From NCBI RefSeq assembly GCF_004114915.1, contig NZ_CP022219.1, positions 6,788,501-6,852,500 on the forward strand: a stretch of DNA of 64,000 nt, given 5' to 3'. Below are positions 1 through 8,699 of the stretch, in pieces. Under the pieces are notes generated by a model. It worked only from the letters and a program-made list of their open reading frames with translations, did not search any database and was not told the origin of the DNA. The position numbers and the translations under genes are program-made. This DNA comes from Bradyrhizobium guangxiense. GTDB lineage: Bacteria > Pseudomonadota > Alphaproteobacteria > Rhizobiales > Xanthobacteraceae. The stretch's first letter is position 1. Each line of letters begins with the position of its first letter.

Positions 1-168
1 ACGCTGTCGGCCGCGCGTCAGGGCGGCACGCTGCAGCTTGCACTGCGAAGCATCGTCGATGCCAACGCGGTGGAGACCACGGTCGAGGACCAGGGCGCCA
101 AGCGCACCGGCGGCGTCAACGTCATCCGCTACGGCGTGCAGACGCGGCAGCTAACGTCACAGAAGTGA
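1..168 (+). CDS. cpaB: CpaB (RcpC) pilus assembly protein, C-terminal end
   Basis: Frame 1 is open from the window edge and stops with TGA at 166-168, giving the last 55 residues of a protein whose start lies outside the window. The tail contains QGGTLQLALRS, which resembles the end of the CpaB/RcpC family, periplasmic proteins thought to work with the secretin of Tad/Flp pili. It lies 10 bases upstream of cpaC in the same direction, the usual cpaB-cpaC order. The identification rests on this short tail and on position; no domain can be checked here. Confidence 0.75.
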   Translation, partial: TLSAARQGGTLQLALRSIVDANAVETTVEDQGAKRTGGVNVIRYGVQTRQLTSQK

Positions 169-178
169 TGGGGACACC

Positions 179-1696
179 ATGAACTACGGGGATGATCGGA
201 CGGCGCTGCGCATTCGGGGGAAGCGCGCGCGCTCGTTCTGGACGGGGGCGATGCTGATGCTGGGGCTGTTCGCGACGCCCGACTGCGTCAGCGCCGCGGA
301 GGCGGCGGTCGGCGATCAGGTGCCGATGCAGGTGCCGGATCTCGGCGTGTCGTCGGTCGCGACGATCGCGCCGGCGAGGACGCGTTTTCTCTCGCTTGGT
401 ATCGGCAAATCTGTCGTCATCGACCTGCCCCGAGAGGTCAAGGACGTGCTCGTCGCCGACCCCAAGATCGCCAATGCGGTGATCCGCTCGGCCCAGCGCG
501 CCTATATCATCGGTGGCCAGGTCGGCCAGACCAACGTCGTGTTCTTTGCCGCCGACGGCCAGCAGGTCGCCTCCTATGACATCGCGGTGAAGCGCGATCT
601 CAACGGCATGCGCACCGCCCTGCGCCAGTCGCTGCCGGGCGTGCAGATCGAAGGCGTCGGCGACAGCGTGATGCTGACCGGCTCGGTCTCGAGCCCGGTC
701 GAGGCGCAGCAGGCCGGCGACGTCGCCGCCAAGCTGGTCGGCGGACCGGAGAAGGTCGTCAACAACATCGTCGTGCGCGGCCGCGACCAGGTGATGCTCA
801 AGGTCGTCGTCGGCGAAGTGCGCCGCGACATCGTCAAGCAGCTCGGCGTCGATCTCAGCGCCAGCCTGAACGCCGGCACGGCGGTCGTGAACTTCAACAA
901 CTCCAACCCGTTCTCGGTCTCTGGCGGCCCGATCGTCGGCAGCAACGGGCTCGGCGTCGCCGGCCTCGCCAAGGGCGTCGCCACCGTCAGCGCCACCATG
1001 CGCGCAATGGAGAGCGCGGGCGTCATGCGCACGCTCGCCGAACCGAGCCTGACGGCGATCTCGGGCGAATCCGCCACCTTCATCGCCGGCGGCGAATTCC
1101 CGATCCCCGCAGGCTATTCCTGCGATCCGGTCACTCACGTCTGTACCACCCAGGTCACCTACAAGAAGTTCGGCATCTCCCTGAACTTCACCCCGGTGGT
1201 GCTGAGCGAGGGCCGTATCAGCCTGCGCGTGATGACCGAGGTCTCGGAGCTGTCGAATACGAATTCGATCACGTTGACGCAGGCGGTGTCCTTGAACACG
1301 AGCAACTCGATCACCATTCCCTCGATCCAGCCCCGCCGCGCCGAGACCACGCTCGAAATTCCCTCGGGCGGCTCGATGGCGATGGCCGGCCTGATCCAGC
1401 AGCAGACCAAGCAGGCCATCAACGGCCTGCCCGGCGTCGACCAGGTGCCGATCATCGGCGCGCTGTTCCGCAGCCAGGACTTCGTCAACAACGAGACCGA
1501 GCTGATGGTGATTGTGACACCCTATGTGGTGCGCGCGGTCGCGCAGAAGGAATTGTCGCGGCCCGACGACGGCTTCGCACCGGCCTCCGATTCGCAGACG
1601 GCGCTGCTTGGCCGCATGAACCGTCTCTACGGCATCGCGCGCCGCGTCGATCCGATCAACGGCGCGCCCGGCGATTTCGGCTTCATCATCGACTGA
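179..1696 (+). CDS. cpaC: CpaC (RcpA), outer-membrane secretin of the Tad pilus
   Basis: This 505-residue protein forms the outer-membrane channel through which Flp/Tad pilin fibres pass. An N-terminal signal segment (about residues 20-40, ending near SAAEA) is followed by a BON/pilus-N-type domain (IVIDLPREVKDVLVADPKIA and QAYIIGGQVGQTNVVFF-like text, about 75-210). The secretin core runs from about 210 to 460, with GGEFPIP near 305 and ELMVIVTPYVV near 440, the latter a secretin signature. Length and domain order match CpaC. The ATG at 179 follows a GGGGACACC sequence. It is flanked by cpaB and cpaD and is probably co-transcribed with them. Confidence 0.95.
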   Translation: MNYGDDRTALRIRGKRARSFWTGAMLMLGLFATPDCVSAAEAAVGDQVPMQVPDLGVSSVATIAPARTRFLSLGIGKSVVIDLPREVKDVLVADPKIANAVIRSAQRAYIIGGQVGQTNVVFFAADGQQVASYDIAVKRDLNGMRTALRQSLPGVQIEGVGDSVMLTGSVSSPVEAQQAGDVAAKLVGGPEKVVNNIVVRGRDQVMLKVVVGEVRRDIVKQLGVDLSASLNAGTAVVNFNNSNPFSVSGGPIVGSNGLGVAGLAKGVATVSATMRAMESAGVMRTLAEPSLTAISGESATFIAGGEFPIPAGYSCDPVTHVCTTQVTYKKFGISLNFTPVVLSEGRISLRVMTEVSELSNTNSITLTQAVSLNTSNSITIPSIQPRRAETTLEIPSGGSMAMAGLIQQQTKQAINGLPGVDQVPIIGALFRSQDFVNNETELMVIVTPYVVRAVAQKELSRPDDGFAPASDSQTALLGRMNRLYGIARRVDPINGAPGDFGFIID

Positions 1697-1748
1697 GGCG
1701 TACGGTTTGGGGACCGGGGCAGGACATGGGGCAAGAGGGGACCGGGCG

Positions 1749-2483
1749 ATGACGACAACATCTGCCGATCGACGTCGCAATTTGCGGATCGCGCTGGCAT
1801 TGACGGGTCTCTCCGTCGTGCTCGGCGCCTGCAACACCACAGGCGATATCATCACCCAGACGGTGCCGACCGACTATCGCCAGCGCCATCCGATCGCGGT
1901 GCAGGAGGGCAAGAAGTCGATCGTGATCTTCGTCGGCAAGGCGCGGGGCGGTCTGTCGGCCGCGCAGCATTCGGACGTCGCCGGCATCGCGCAGGACTGG
2001 GTGCGCGAAGGCACCGGCTCCGTGGTCGTCGACGTGCCCGTCGACAGCGCCAATTCGCGCGCGGCCGCCGCAACCTATCGGGAAATCCATTCCGTGCTGG
2101 CAGCCGGCGGCGTGCCGTCGCGGGCCATCGTCCAGCATCCCTATCGTCCCGAGGATCCCGGATTGCTGCCGACCATTCGCCTCAGCTATTCGAAGATCGC
2201 GGCGGTCGCGGGCCCCTGCGGGCTGTGGCCGGAAGACGTCGGCCCCTCGATTCTCGATCCCGGCTACAACGAGAACCGGCCCTATTTCAATCTGGGCTGC
2301 GCCAGCCAGCGCAATCTCGCGGCGATGATCGACAACCCCGCCGATCTCGAGCAGCCCCGGTCCGAGACGCCGGCCTATACCGCGCGGCGCGACATCGCCT
2401 TCGAGCGCTATCGCAAAGGCATCGCGATCACGTCTCCCCATCCCGAGGCCGACAAGGCCAAACTCAGCGATACCGGCAAATGA
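1749..2483 (+). CDS. cpaD: CpaD pilus assembly lipoprotein
   Basis: A 244-residue lipoprotein of the Tad pilus machine, predicted to sit in the outer membrane with the secretin. The N-terminus has basic residues, a hydrophobic stretch and a lipobox LGAC near residue 27, so the mature protein would start at that Cys. The rest contains family-like text such as FNLGCASQRNLAAMIDNPADL near residue 180, typical of CpaD. The ATG at 1749 (MTTTSADRR) is preferred over an upstream start at 1707 because it places the signal peptide correctly. The stop codon overlaps the cpaE start in an ATGA arrangement, suggesting translational coupling. Confidence 0.93.
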   Translation: MTTTSADRRRNLRIALALTGLSVVLGACNTTGDIITQTVPTDYRQRHPIAVQEGKKSIVIFVGKARGGLSAAQHSDVAGIAQDWVREGTGSVVVDVPVDSANSRAAAATYREIHSVLAAGGVPSRAIVQHPYRPEDPGLLPTIRLSYSKIAAVAGPCGLWPEDVGPSILDPGYNENRPYFNLGCASQRNLAAMIDNPADLEQPRSETPAYTARRDIAFERYRKGIAITSPHPEADKAKLSDTGK

Positions 2484-3769
2484 CAGGGCTCCACGACGAA
2501 GACGCGGACGATCCGCAGCACCCCGAGGAACACATTGCGCCCGTTCCTCGCATCTCGGTGCAGGCGTTTTGCGAGACCGAGCAGACGCTCAAGGCGGTGA
2601 CCGCGGCCGGGCAGGACCGCCGGCTTGCCAAGGCGCATCTCACCGCCAAGGACGGCGGCCTTGCCGCGGCGATCGAAGTCTATGCATCGATGCCGACGCC
2701 GAACGTCATCGTGATCGAATCCGACGGTACGCGGGACATCCTCGAAGGGCTCGACGACCTCGCCGGTGTCTGCGACCCCGGCACGCGCGTGGTCGTGATC
2801 GGCAATCCCAACGACACTGCGCCCTATCGCGAGCTGGTGCGCCGTGGCGTCAACGACTACGTGGTCGGACCGGTCGAGACCCTCGACGTCGTCCGCTCGA
2901 TCTGCAGCCTGTTCTCGGCCTCCGAGGCCATCATCACCGGCCGCGTCATCGCAGTGGTCGGCGCCAAGGGTGGCGTCGGCGCTTCCACCGTCGCGCACAA
3001 CGTGGCCTGGACCATCGCCCGCGACCTTTTGCTGGATTCGGTCGTGATCGATCTCGACCTCGCCTTCGGCACCGCGGGGCTCGACTACAACCAGGACCCA
3101 GTGCAGGGCATTGCCAACGCGGTGCTGTCGCAGGACCGGCCGGACACGGCGCTGCTGGAGCGCCTGCTCGCCAAATGCACTGACCGCCTCAGCCTCCTCG
3201 CTGCGCCTGCCGCCCTTGACCGCGTCTACGATTTCGGCGCCGAAGCCTTCGATGCCGTGTTCGACACGCTGCGCATGACCACGCCCTGCATCGTGCTCGA
3301 CGTGCCCCACCAATGGTCGGGCTGGACCCGGCGCGCGCTGGTGAACGCCGACGACATCGTGATCGTCGCCGAGCCTGATCTCGCCAATCTGCGCAACACC
3401 AAGAACATGCTGAGCGTGCTGAAGGCGGCGCGACCGAACGACCGGCCGCCGCTGTACTGCCTCAACCAGGTCGGCATGCACAAGCGCGCGGAGATCGAGG
3501 TCAAGGCGTTCGCCAAGACCATGGAGAGCCAGCCGATCGCGGTGATACCGTTCGATTCGAAATTGTTTTCGACCGCGGCCAATAACGGCCAGATGATCGC
3601 GGAAGTCTCCAAGAGTCACCGCACCGCCGAGCTTTTTCAGAACATGGCGAACCGCCTCGCCGGCCGCGGCGAGGTGAAGAAGCCGAAGCGCTCGCTGCTC
3701 GAGCCGCTCTTGAAGAAGCTGAAGGGCCGGTCGAGCCGCGGATCAGCCCCGCATCGCAAAGCGTCGTAA
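2480..3769 (+). CDS. cpaE: CpaE, MinD/ParA-like pilus localisation ATPase
   Basis: A 429-residue protein with an N-terminal receiver-like domain (about residues 25-145, pseudo-receiver without a clear phospho-Asp site) and a C-terminal MinD/ParA-type P-loop domain. The deviant Walker A is VVGAKGGVGAST near residues 155-166, followed by VIDLDLAFGTAG and IVLDVPHQW. CpaE proteins position the Tad secretion apparatus in the cell. The C-terminal 40 residues are Lys/Arg-rich. The start overlaps the cpaD stop by 4 bases. The gene is the last of the plus-strand pilus run in this window; cpaF and the tad genes that usually follow are not present here. Confidence 0.94.
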   Translation: MTGLHDEDADDPQHPEEHIAPVPRISVQAFCETEQTLKAVTAAGQDRRLAKAHLTAKDGGLAAAIEVYASMPTPNVIVIESDGTRDILEGLDDLAGVCDPGTRVVVIGNPNDTAPYRELVRRGVNDYVVGPVETLDVVRSICSLFSASEAIITGRVIAVVGAKGGVGASTVAHNVAWTIARDLLLDSVVIDLDLAFGTAGLDYNQDPVQGIANAVLSQDRPDTALLERLLAKCTDRLSLLAAPAALDRVYDFGAEAFDAVFDTLRMTTPCIVLDVPHQWSGWTRRALVNADDIVIVAEPDLANLRNTKNMLSVLKAARPNDRPPLYCLNQVGMHKRAEIEVKAFAKTMESQPIAVIPFDSKLFSTAANNGQMIAEVSKSHRTAELFQNMANRLAGRGEVKKPKRSLLEPLLKKLKGRSSRGSAPHRKAS

Positions 3770-3782
3770 TCGCCATAGCGTT

Positions 3783-3808
3783 TTCGCGTCGCGAGAACGC
3801 GACGCGAA
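3783..3808. terminator. Hairpin between convergent cpaE and tadD
   Basis: A perfect 10-bp inverted repeat, TTCGCGTCGC (3783-3792) and GCGACGCGAA (3799-3808), with a 6-base loop. It lies in the 59-base gap between two convergent genes, which suits a bidirectional terminator. Neither side has a clear T-run, so it may be a structured end that is not a classical Rho-independent terminator. Confidence 0.5.
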
Positions 3809-3828
3809 GAATGCAGGCGGCTGGCAGG

Positions 3829-4617
3829 TTACTTCTCGGCCCGCTGCTGCTGCTTCTTGGTCAGCAGCTGCCGCAGCGCCGCGACCTTGGCCGCGGCCTG
3901 GTCCGGCGGCAAATCTGCCTTGACGAGGATTTCAGCCTCGGCCTCTCGGCCTTGCAATCCCAGCACGAGCGCGAGATTGGCACGGATCCGCACATCGTTC
4001 TGATTGCGCTGATGAGCGCGTCCGAGCACCTGTTCGGCCCGCGTCAGGTCGTTCTGAAGCATGTAGGACAGGCCGAGATTGGACAGAACCTGCGGCTCGT
4101 CAGGCACGATCTTCAGCGCGCTCGCGTAATATTGCTGCGCCTCTTCATTGCGGCCAAGCTGATCGAGCGCGGCGCCCTGCGCCGACAGGATCCGCCAGTC
4201 GGGATCCTCAGGCGAATGCGCGCGGCCCAGAACGTCGAACGCCTGCTGGAAATTGCCGTTGTCGGCGAGCGCGCGGCCGTAGCCGGCAAGCAGGGCCTTG
4301 TTGCTGGGATGGGCGAGCACGGCCTGCTCGAGCACCGCGACCGCCTGGGCTCGCTGGCCGCTGGCACGCAGCGCCTTGCCGTATTCCAGCGCAATGGCGG
4401 GATCGCTGGGCTTGGCGCGATAGCGCTCGCGCAATGCGTCCATGTCCGGCTTCATGTCCGACCTGGCGTCGGCCTTGCTGACCGGTTCCGACTTGCCGCC
4501 GAGCGCGCCGGTGACGTCCTCGAGGCTCGTCGTTTGACAGCCGCCGAGGGCAAGCACGATGAGCGCGGAAAGCAGAAATCTCGCCGGGGGGAAGGCGAGA
4601 GACGAACGCTTGGACAT
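3829..4617 (-). CDS. tadD: TadD-like TPR lipoprotein
   Basis: A 262-residue predicted lipoprotein: basic N-terminus, hydrophobic segment and lipobox ALGGC near residue 27, then tetratricopeptide repeats from about residue 70 to 240 (for example ALEYGKALRASGQRAQAVAVLEQA and VLSNLGLSYMLQNDLTRAEQVL). TadD proteins are TPR lipoproteins that help assemble the Tad pilus secretin. The ATG at 4617 (MSKRSSLAF) is chosen over a TTG six codons upstream. It faces the cpa genes, converging on the hairpin at 3783-3808. A general TPR lipoprotein is possible, but the neighbourhood favours TadD. Confidence 0.82.
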   Translation of the reverse strand: MSKRSSLAFPPARFLLSALIVLALGGCQTTSLEDVTGALGGKSEPVSKADARSDMKPDMDALRERYRAKPSDPAIALEYGKALRASGQRAQAVAVLEQAVLAHPSNKALLAGYGRALADNGNFQQAFDVLGRAHSPEDPDWRILSAQGAALDQLGRNEEAQQYYASALKIVPDEPQVLSNLGLSYMLQNDLTRAEQVLGRAHQRNQNDVRIRANLALVLGLQGREAEAEILVKADLPPDQAAAKVAALRQLLTKKQQQRAEK

Positions 4618-4697
4618 ACTCTGATCACTCGGCAACTGATCAGAGATGCTTACCGATTAACGCTAAAGTCCCGTTAAGGACGCGGCCTTGTTGAGGT

Positions 4698-4943
4698 CTA
4701 GTCGACGAATTCGGCGCCGAACTCACAGCCGATGCGCCAGCGCAGGCGGCATTGCCGGGAATAGTCCGGCGCGAAGATGATGGTGAATTGCGGCGGCACT
4801 TCCAGAAATTCCGCCACGACTTTCACCCCCCCGTCCGAGATATCCGTGATCGTGCAGTCCCTGGGCAGCGAGCCCGCGCCAAAATGAATCTTGGCGAGCC
4901 GGCTGCACACCCGACGTTCGCTTCTCCGGCGATTTACCAGCAT
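4698..4943 (-). CDS. PilZ-domain protein
   Basis: An 81-residue single-domain protein. It carries the two halves of the PilZ cyclic-di-GMP binding signature: an arginine-rich N-terminal box (RRRSERRV, residues 5-12) and DISDGGVKV near residue 34, matching the D/N-x-S-x-x-G motif. PilZ domains bind c-di-GMP and often control surface behaviours such as pilus or polysaccharide output, so the position beside Tad genes is suggestive. It is oriented like tadD, about 80 bases upstream of it. Ligand binding is inferred from the motif only. Confidence 0.88.
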   Translation of the reverse strand: MLVNRRRSERRVCSRLAKIHFGAGSLPRDCTITDISDGGVKVVAEFLEVPPQFTIIFAPDYSRQCRLRWRIGCEFGAEFVD

Positions 4944-5170
4944 TTTGCTTGTTCACTTGTTAGACCACGGCCCATCCCGCAGGCTAGGAGTAGCGGACAT
5001 TCGTTGGGATGTGCTGAGGACAGAAGCTGGCATTCGAGACGTAATGTCGGTCAGACGTTTACGACTGGTTAGGACCTGCTCTGCCCTGCGCGAATGTTCC
5101 CGTATTGTTCTTGCGAAACGGGCCGGGCTCTGCTACCCCTAATTGTGCGTGAGGGCAGGCTGGTTCGAGC

Positions 5171-5311
5171 ATGGTTCAGCGGGTTTCCACCGTCGCCTTT
5201 GAAGGGATCGAGGCCCGGGCGGTCGACGTGCAGGTGCAGGTCGCGCCCGGCCTGCCCGCCTTTGCGATGGTGACTAGAAATAACCCCGAGAGCGCTCCAG
5301 CTCAGGAATAA
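5171..5311 (+). pseudogene. comM: comM 5' fragment, interrupted by the island
   Basis: The ATG at 5171 opens a frame of 34 ComM-like residues (MVQRVSTVAFEGIEARAV through GLPAFAMV), followed by 12 residues read from the island up to a TAA at 5309-5311. ComM/YifB proteins begin in this way and continue with GLPD/ETTVKEARERVRSA, which is found 36 kb away at 41490. Joining 5271 to 41490 gives an uninterrupted 512-residue frame, so this is the displaced N-terminus of one gene. The 46-residue product alone cannot form the ATPase. Confidence 0.93.
5259..5271 (+). repeat. Left junction direct repeat (attL core candidate)
   Basis: CCTTTGCGATGGT lies at the last comM bases before the sequence departs from the comM frame. 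It matches CCTTTGCCATCGT at 41477-41489 in 11 of 13 positions. The crossover of a serine recombinase would fall in one of the shared blocks (CCTTTGC, AT or GT); the sequence does not tell which. Confidence 0.7.
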
Positions 5312-5395
5312 TGAATCTCCGGAGCTATTGCTGCGGGCGCGTCGACCACGACGTAGTAAAAGCTGGGTATGGGATGAACGGCAGAACTTTTACTA

Positions 5396-8215
5396 TCATC
5401 GCCATGATTCACTGGTAGCCCGAGTGCGATCGACGAATGGGCAAGATCGGAGAAGCGCGTCGTACAACCTGATTGCGTCCGGCGAGGGAGCGGCCAATAT
5501 CTCGAGTTCGTCGAATTCCGGAAACCGGGTCTTGAGGCTTTGCACGATTTTCCTGACAGGTTTGGTCGGGGGAGTCGAATTTCTGGTGAACGGAGCGTTG
5601 GGCTTGGCCGCATTGTTGACATCGCTGACCTTCACGGGCTCGCCTGCTGCCAGAAACCCAACTTCATTCAGCACCGCAGCAAATTCCTTGGCCGTCATGG
5701 CCTGATACGGAGCAAAGCCGGCCAGACCCCTCTTGAACGCCCGGCATATATCGCGCTTGAGCCTTCTGATGTCGCCGTTCTTGCTGCTCATGTATCGCCC
5801 CATACCTGGCGCAAGCGACGATGCTGTATCAAAGAAGTCCGCGAACTCCGCGAAATCGTTCGTCGTCTTCAGGCAGATCTTTGTCTTGCCGTAGAAATCA
5901 TTCCACACGGATCGAACCTGCTTGAATTCCGCTGCAGATTTCCACGGTTCCGTGCTGAAGACGAGGTGCGTCTTCGGGCCAGCTCCCAACGGCTTGATCC
6001 CCTCAACCTCGGTCATTCCTGCTGCATACGGCTTCCGCTTAAAATCGAATTCCATGCTGATGTGCTTCCTGGCCTTCTTCCCAACGAGGTCAGCATTGAA
6101 GAGAAGCATTTCGCGCACGCTCGTGAAATAATCCAACTCGATCTTGTGCTCCGCATTGCGTCGAAAGAATAGCTCGGTGATGTAGTCGTTCTGCTCGTGC
6201 ACTTCCGTACAATGAACGGGCGCCTTGATGCCTGCCTTGGCCAGAACGTAACGTTCGCTCTTCACGGTCTCATCACCTGGCTGGATAGTTGCTTGGCCGC
6301 GCGTGCGCCAACCGAGCACCTGACGAACGCGATGCTTTTCTGAAAGTACCTCAGGATCACCTTTGAGCGCCTCGCGGGCATCCGAAAACCTCTTAGAGAT
6401 TGGCCCGCTCTTGGCGAACTCAATCTCCTGCTCACTCGCGTTCGTGAGGAAGCCATCCGTCGTCACGCTGAAAACCATCTTGTCAGCCGGAATCCGGTTC
6501 ATGATCTCGCCGACGACAGCGCGCACGAACGATGTGATGTACGATGCATAGAATGGGTTACTAATAGCGCTCTCACCGATGCGCTCGCCCCGGCGCTTGC
6601 GGAGACTGAACACGCGCTTCTCGCGAAGACCTTGCGCCGTCTTGCCATAACAAGAATTTGTCAGCTCTTTCCAGAAGGCATTTTCAATCTTTGTCGGCGC
6701 CTCATCGCGCTTCCGTATTGTCTCTTTGATGAAGTTGAAGAAGATTTTGTCGTCTTGATCCTGCGAAACTGCGACGCCGTTCTTGAGCGTTAATTGACAA
6801 TCCAACTGTTGCGCCAACTCGATTTCTGGGCGAGCGCAATAACTGCGGCCGGACAGGGGGAAGATGATCCCGTTCTGCGTCCGCACAGGAAGTGTTGGAT
6901 ACCGTGTGTAATCTGGGAACTTGAAATCGACGCAGACGAATGCGGCATCGTTGCCACGCAAATCGTTTAGCGAAGCCAACGGTCTTATCGTACGCCAATT
7001 AAGACGGCCAATCGTGGCCATCGCGGTCGGATAAGCTCCTGTAAGGTCGTAGTCGTACCAATCGTCCTCAAAGCTCGGCCCGAACCACAACTGCTCATTC
7101 CGTCCGCCGTGATAGCATTCCGTTACGAAGTCGACGAACCAGCTGATCTCTTCGAGGTATGGGGTATGCTTCCATTTCCTGAATCCCTGCGTCTTCTCGT
7201 TCCAGACGACCTCGGTCACCTGCTCCTTACCTACCAACTCAGTCGGATCGCGCTTTGGCTCTTCCTGCTTCCATCCTTTGACGAGCAATTTCATTCCGAT
7301 GCTCGACAGGGCGTTCGGCACAAAGTCCTCGCCGGTGACCTCTTGGTACATGTGCGTCAGCTTGAGAAAGTATTTTGCACTGATTTCGGCGTCGATCAGT
7401 GCGTATTCGCGGAAAGACTCCCAGTCGGTGTTCCGGAAGACCTTCATGTTCTTTTTCCAATGAAGCTCTTCCTCGTCATCGTCAGAGAGCTTGATCTTTT
7501 CCCGCTCAATTAATTTACCAATCTCGGCCAGACTCTTACGACCAGCTGGGGCAAGCAAAATTGTGTCGCGCACATAAATGCTGATATCGACGGGCTCTTT
7601 GTCACCGTCATCAAAGCTGATCTTTAGCGGAATCGGTGCTGATGCGGAGATCAGCGAGCTTCGAACATTCTGAAGACGCCAAAGAACCTGCTTGCTGTCA
7701 TCGAAGGCTGGCAAGTCTGCTCGATTGTAGTGCGCCACCAAGATGATTGTTCGCGGAATCTGCTGCTTTTTCCTCGCTCCTAACGACAACGCATAAACAA
7801 TGAACTCCGTTAAGGAGAGACGGTCGCCGTCTCTCGGGATGGCAACACCGTTCCACTCAACACCGTTACTGTTGATTGCATGGAATTGGTACGACACGAC
7901 CTCGTACTTCGCCTTCCCTTCTTTGATCTCCTCGGTCTCAAACGTTTCTTTGGGTGATTGGTATTCCGTATCGAACCCGAGAACCAAGAATTCCGATCGC
8001 GCAACGTCCTTTATCGTCGTCCGCGGAAACGAGTACTCGAATTTGCGCCCTTTCGGGCGGTTACAAATATACGCGGTGTTGCTCGTCCCAAGGAAGGCGG
8101 CCTGAGTGTCCTTGGGCTTTTCAGAGCCCGCCTCATCTACCTTGCGCTTTTCTGGCGCTGGCTCGTCGGGTTCTGTCTCCTCCTCCTCAAGCTCGATAAA
8201 GTCTTCGTTGTCCAT
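5396..8215 (-). CDS. Family-B DNA polymerase, piPolB-like
   Basis: A 939-residue protein with a complete proofreading polymerase layout. Exonuclease motifs: ExoI FDTEY (D82, E84), ExoII HYNRADL (162-168), ExoIII YALID (Y271, D275). Polymerase motifs: A YDLTGAYP (D390, Y395), B KELTNSCYG (K516, N520, Y523), C SVTTDGF (D587). A KxY-like SERY lies near 653-656. Motif C has Thr where most B-family enzymes have the first Asp of DTD. The first 35 residues are acidic and probably disordered. Size and motif set fit the primer-independent polymerases (piPolB) of pipolins; a protein-primed or RNA-primed B-family member is the alternative. The ATG at 8215 has a GAGCGGG-like site. It is divergent from the 8303 gene across 87 bases and probably serves element replication. 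Confidence 0.85.
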   Translation of the reverse strand: MDNEDFIELEEEETEPDEPAPEKRKVDEAGSEKPKDTQAAFLGTSNTAYICNRPKGRKFEYSFPRTTIKDVARSEFLVLGFDTEYQSPKETFETEEIKEGKAKYEVVSYQFHAINSNGVEWNGVAIPRDGDRLSLTEFIVYALSLGARKKQQIPRTIILVAHYNRADLPAFDDSKQVLWRLQNVRSSLISASAPIPLKISFDDGDKEPVDISIYVRDTILLAPAGRKSLAEIGKLIEREKIKLSDDDEEELHWKKNMKVFRNTDWESFREYALIDAEISAKYFLKLTHMYQEVTGEDFVPNALSSIGMKLLVKGWKQEEPKRDPTELVGKEQVTEVVWNEKTQGFRKWKHTPYLEEISWFVDFVTECYHGGRNEQLWFGPSFEDDWYDYDLTGAYPTAMATIGRLNWRTIRPLASLNDLRGNDAAFVCVDFKFPDYTRYPTLPVRTQNGIIFPLSGRSYCARPEIELAQQLDCQLTLKNGVAVSQDQDDKIFFNFIKETIRKRDEAPTKIENAFWKELTNSCYGKTAQGLREKRVFSLRKRRGERIGESAISNPFYASYITSFVRAVVGEIMNRIPADKMVFSVTTDGFLTNASEQEIEFAKSGPISKRFSDAREALKGDPEVLSEKHRVRQVLGWRTRGQATIQPGDETVKSERYVLAKAGIKAPVHCTEVHEQNDYITELFFRRNAEHKIELDYFTSVREMLLFNADLVGKKARKHISMEFDFKRKPYAAGMTEVEGIKPLGAGPKTHLVFSTEPWKSAAEFKQVRSVWNDFYGKTKICLKTTNDFAEFADFFDTASSLAPGMGRYMSSKNGDIRRLKRDICRAFKRGLAGFAPYQAMTAKEFAAVLNEVGFLAAGEPVKVSDVNNAAKPNAPFTRNSTPPTKPVRKIVQSLKTRFPEFDELEILAAPSPDAIRLYDALLRSCPFVDRTRATSESWR

Positions 8216-8302
8216 CGCACCCGCTCACACTTTTCAGCGAGTGTAGGGATTTCGTCGTCTGCTTGCCTCTGCTAAACGACTCTACCCACAGAGGAGTTAA
8301 GC

Positions 8303-8623
8303 ATGTCATTCGAAGAGCGCTTCAAGAAGGATGTCCTGGCAAGGCTCGACCGAGCTGAAGCAGCCATTCCTGGCTATGAGTTCACCGCTATGCGCGATCT
8401 GATTGACAAGCAGGGTACTGTGATCACGGCGAAGCGGGTCCTAGACATCAATCATGTTGAGCAGATGCAATCTGGCTTGGAGAAATTGGCGCAACACGAT
8501 CTGTTGGACTGCTCGATCGAACAGGCCGCCGTCGACCATGACTCGAGCGGGGCATTCACGGTGGAAGAGATTGACGTTGCCAAGACCCGGCTCATGATCA
8601 TGCGTCGGAAGATGAGGAAATGA
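8303..8623 (+). CDS. Small hypothetical protein, first of the nuclease cluster
   Basis: A 106-residue soluble, helical-looking protein (FEERFKKDVLARLDRAEAA at the start, a basic MRRKMRK tail). I do not recognise the family. A strong ribosome site GAGGAG sits 6 bases before the ATG at 8303. It is the first plus-strand gene after the divergent polymerase and is followed closely by the HNH gene, so it may be a regulator or accessory factor for the nuclease cluster; that is inference from position alone. Confidence 0.7.
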   Translation: MSFEERFKKDVLARLDRAEAAIPGYEFTAMRDLIDKQGTVITAKRVLDINHVEQMQSGLEKLAQHDLLDCSIEQAAVDHDSSGAFTVEEIDVAKTRLMIMRRKMRK

Positions 8624-8699
8624 CGTGGCCTACACTGTCGTGTGCTCTTATTCCATTGCTCTGAAGGGACCTATCCCAGGCTCAGGAGGCGGCGCCAAC

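Noticed and set aside
122..1855. 577-codon minus-strand ORF over cpaC
   Set aside because: Antisense to a clear secretin gene. Its composition (Arg/His/Asp/Gly runs) is the usual shadow of GC-rich coding DNA.
8227..8244. ACACT-N8-AGTGT inverted repeat between the polymerase and the 8303 gene
   Set aside because: Well placed for an operator, but a 5-bp arm is too short to separate from chance.
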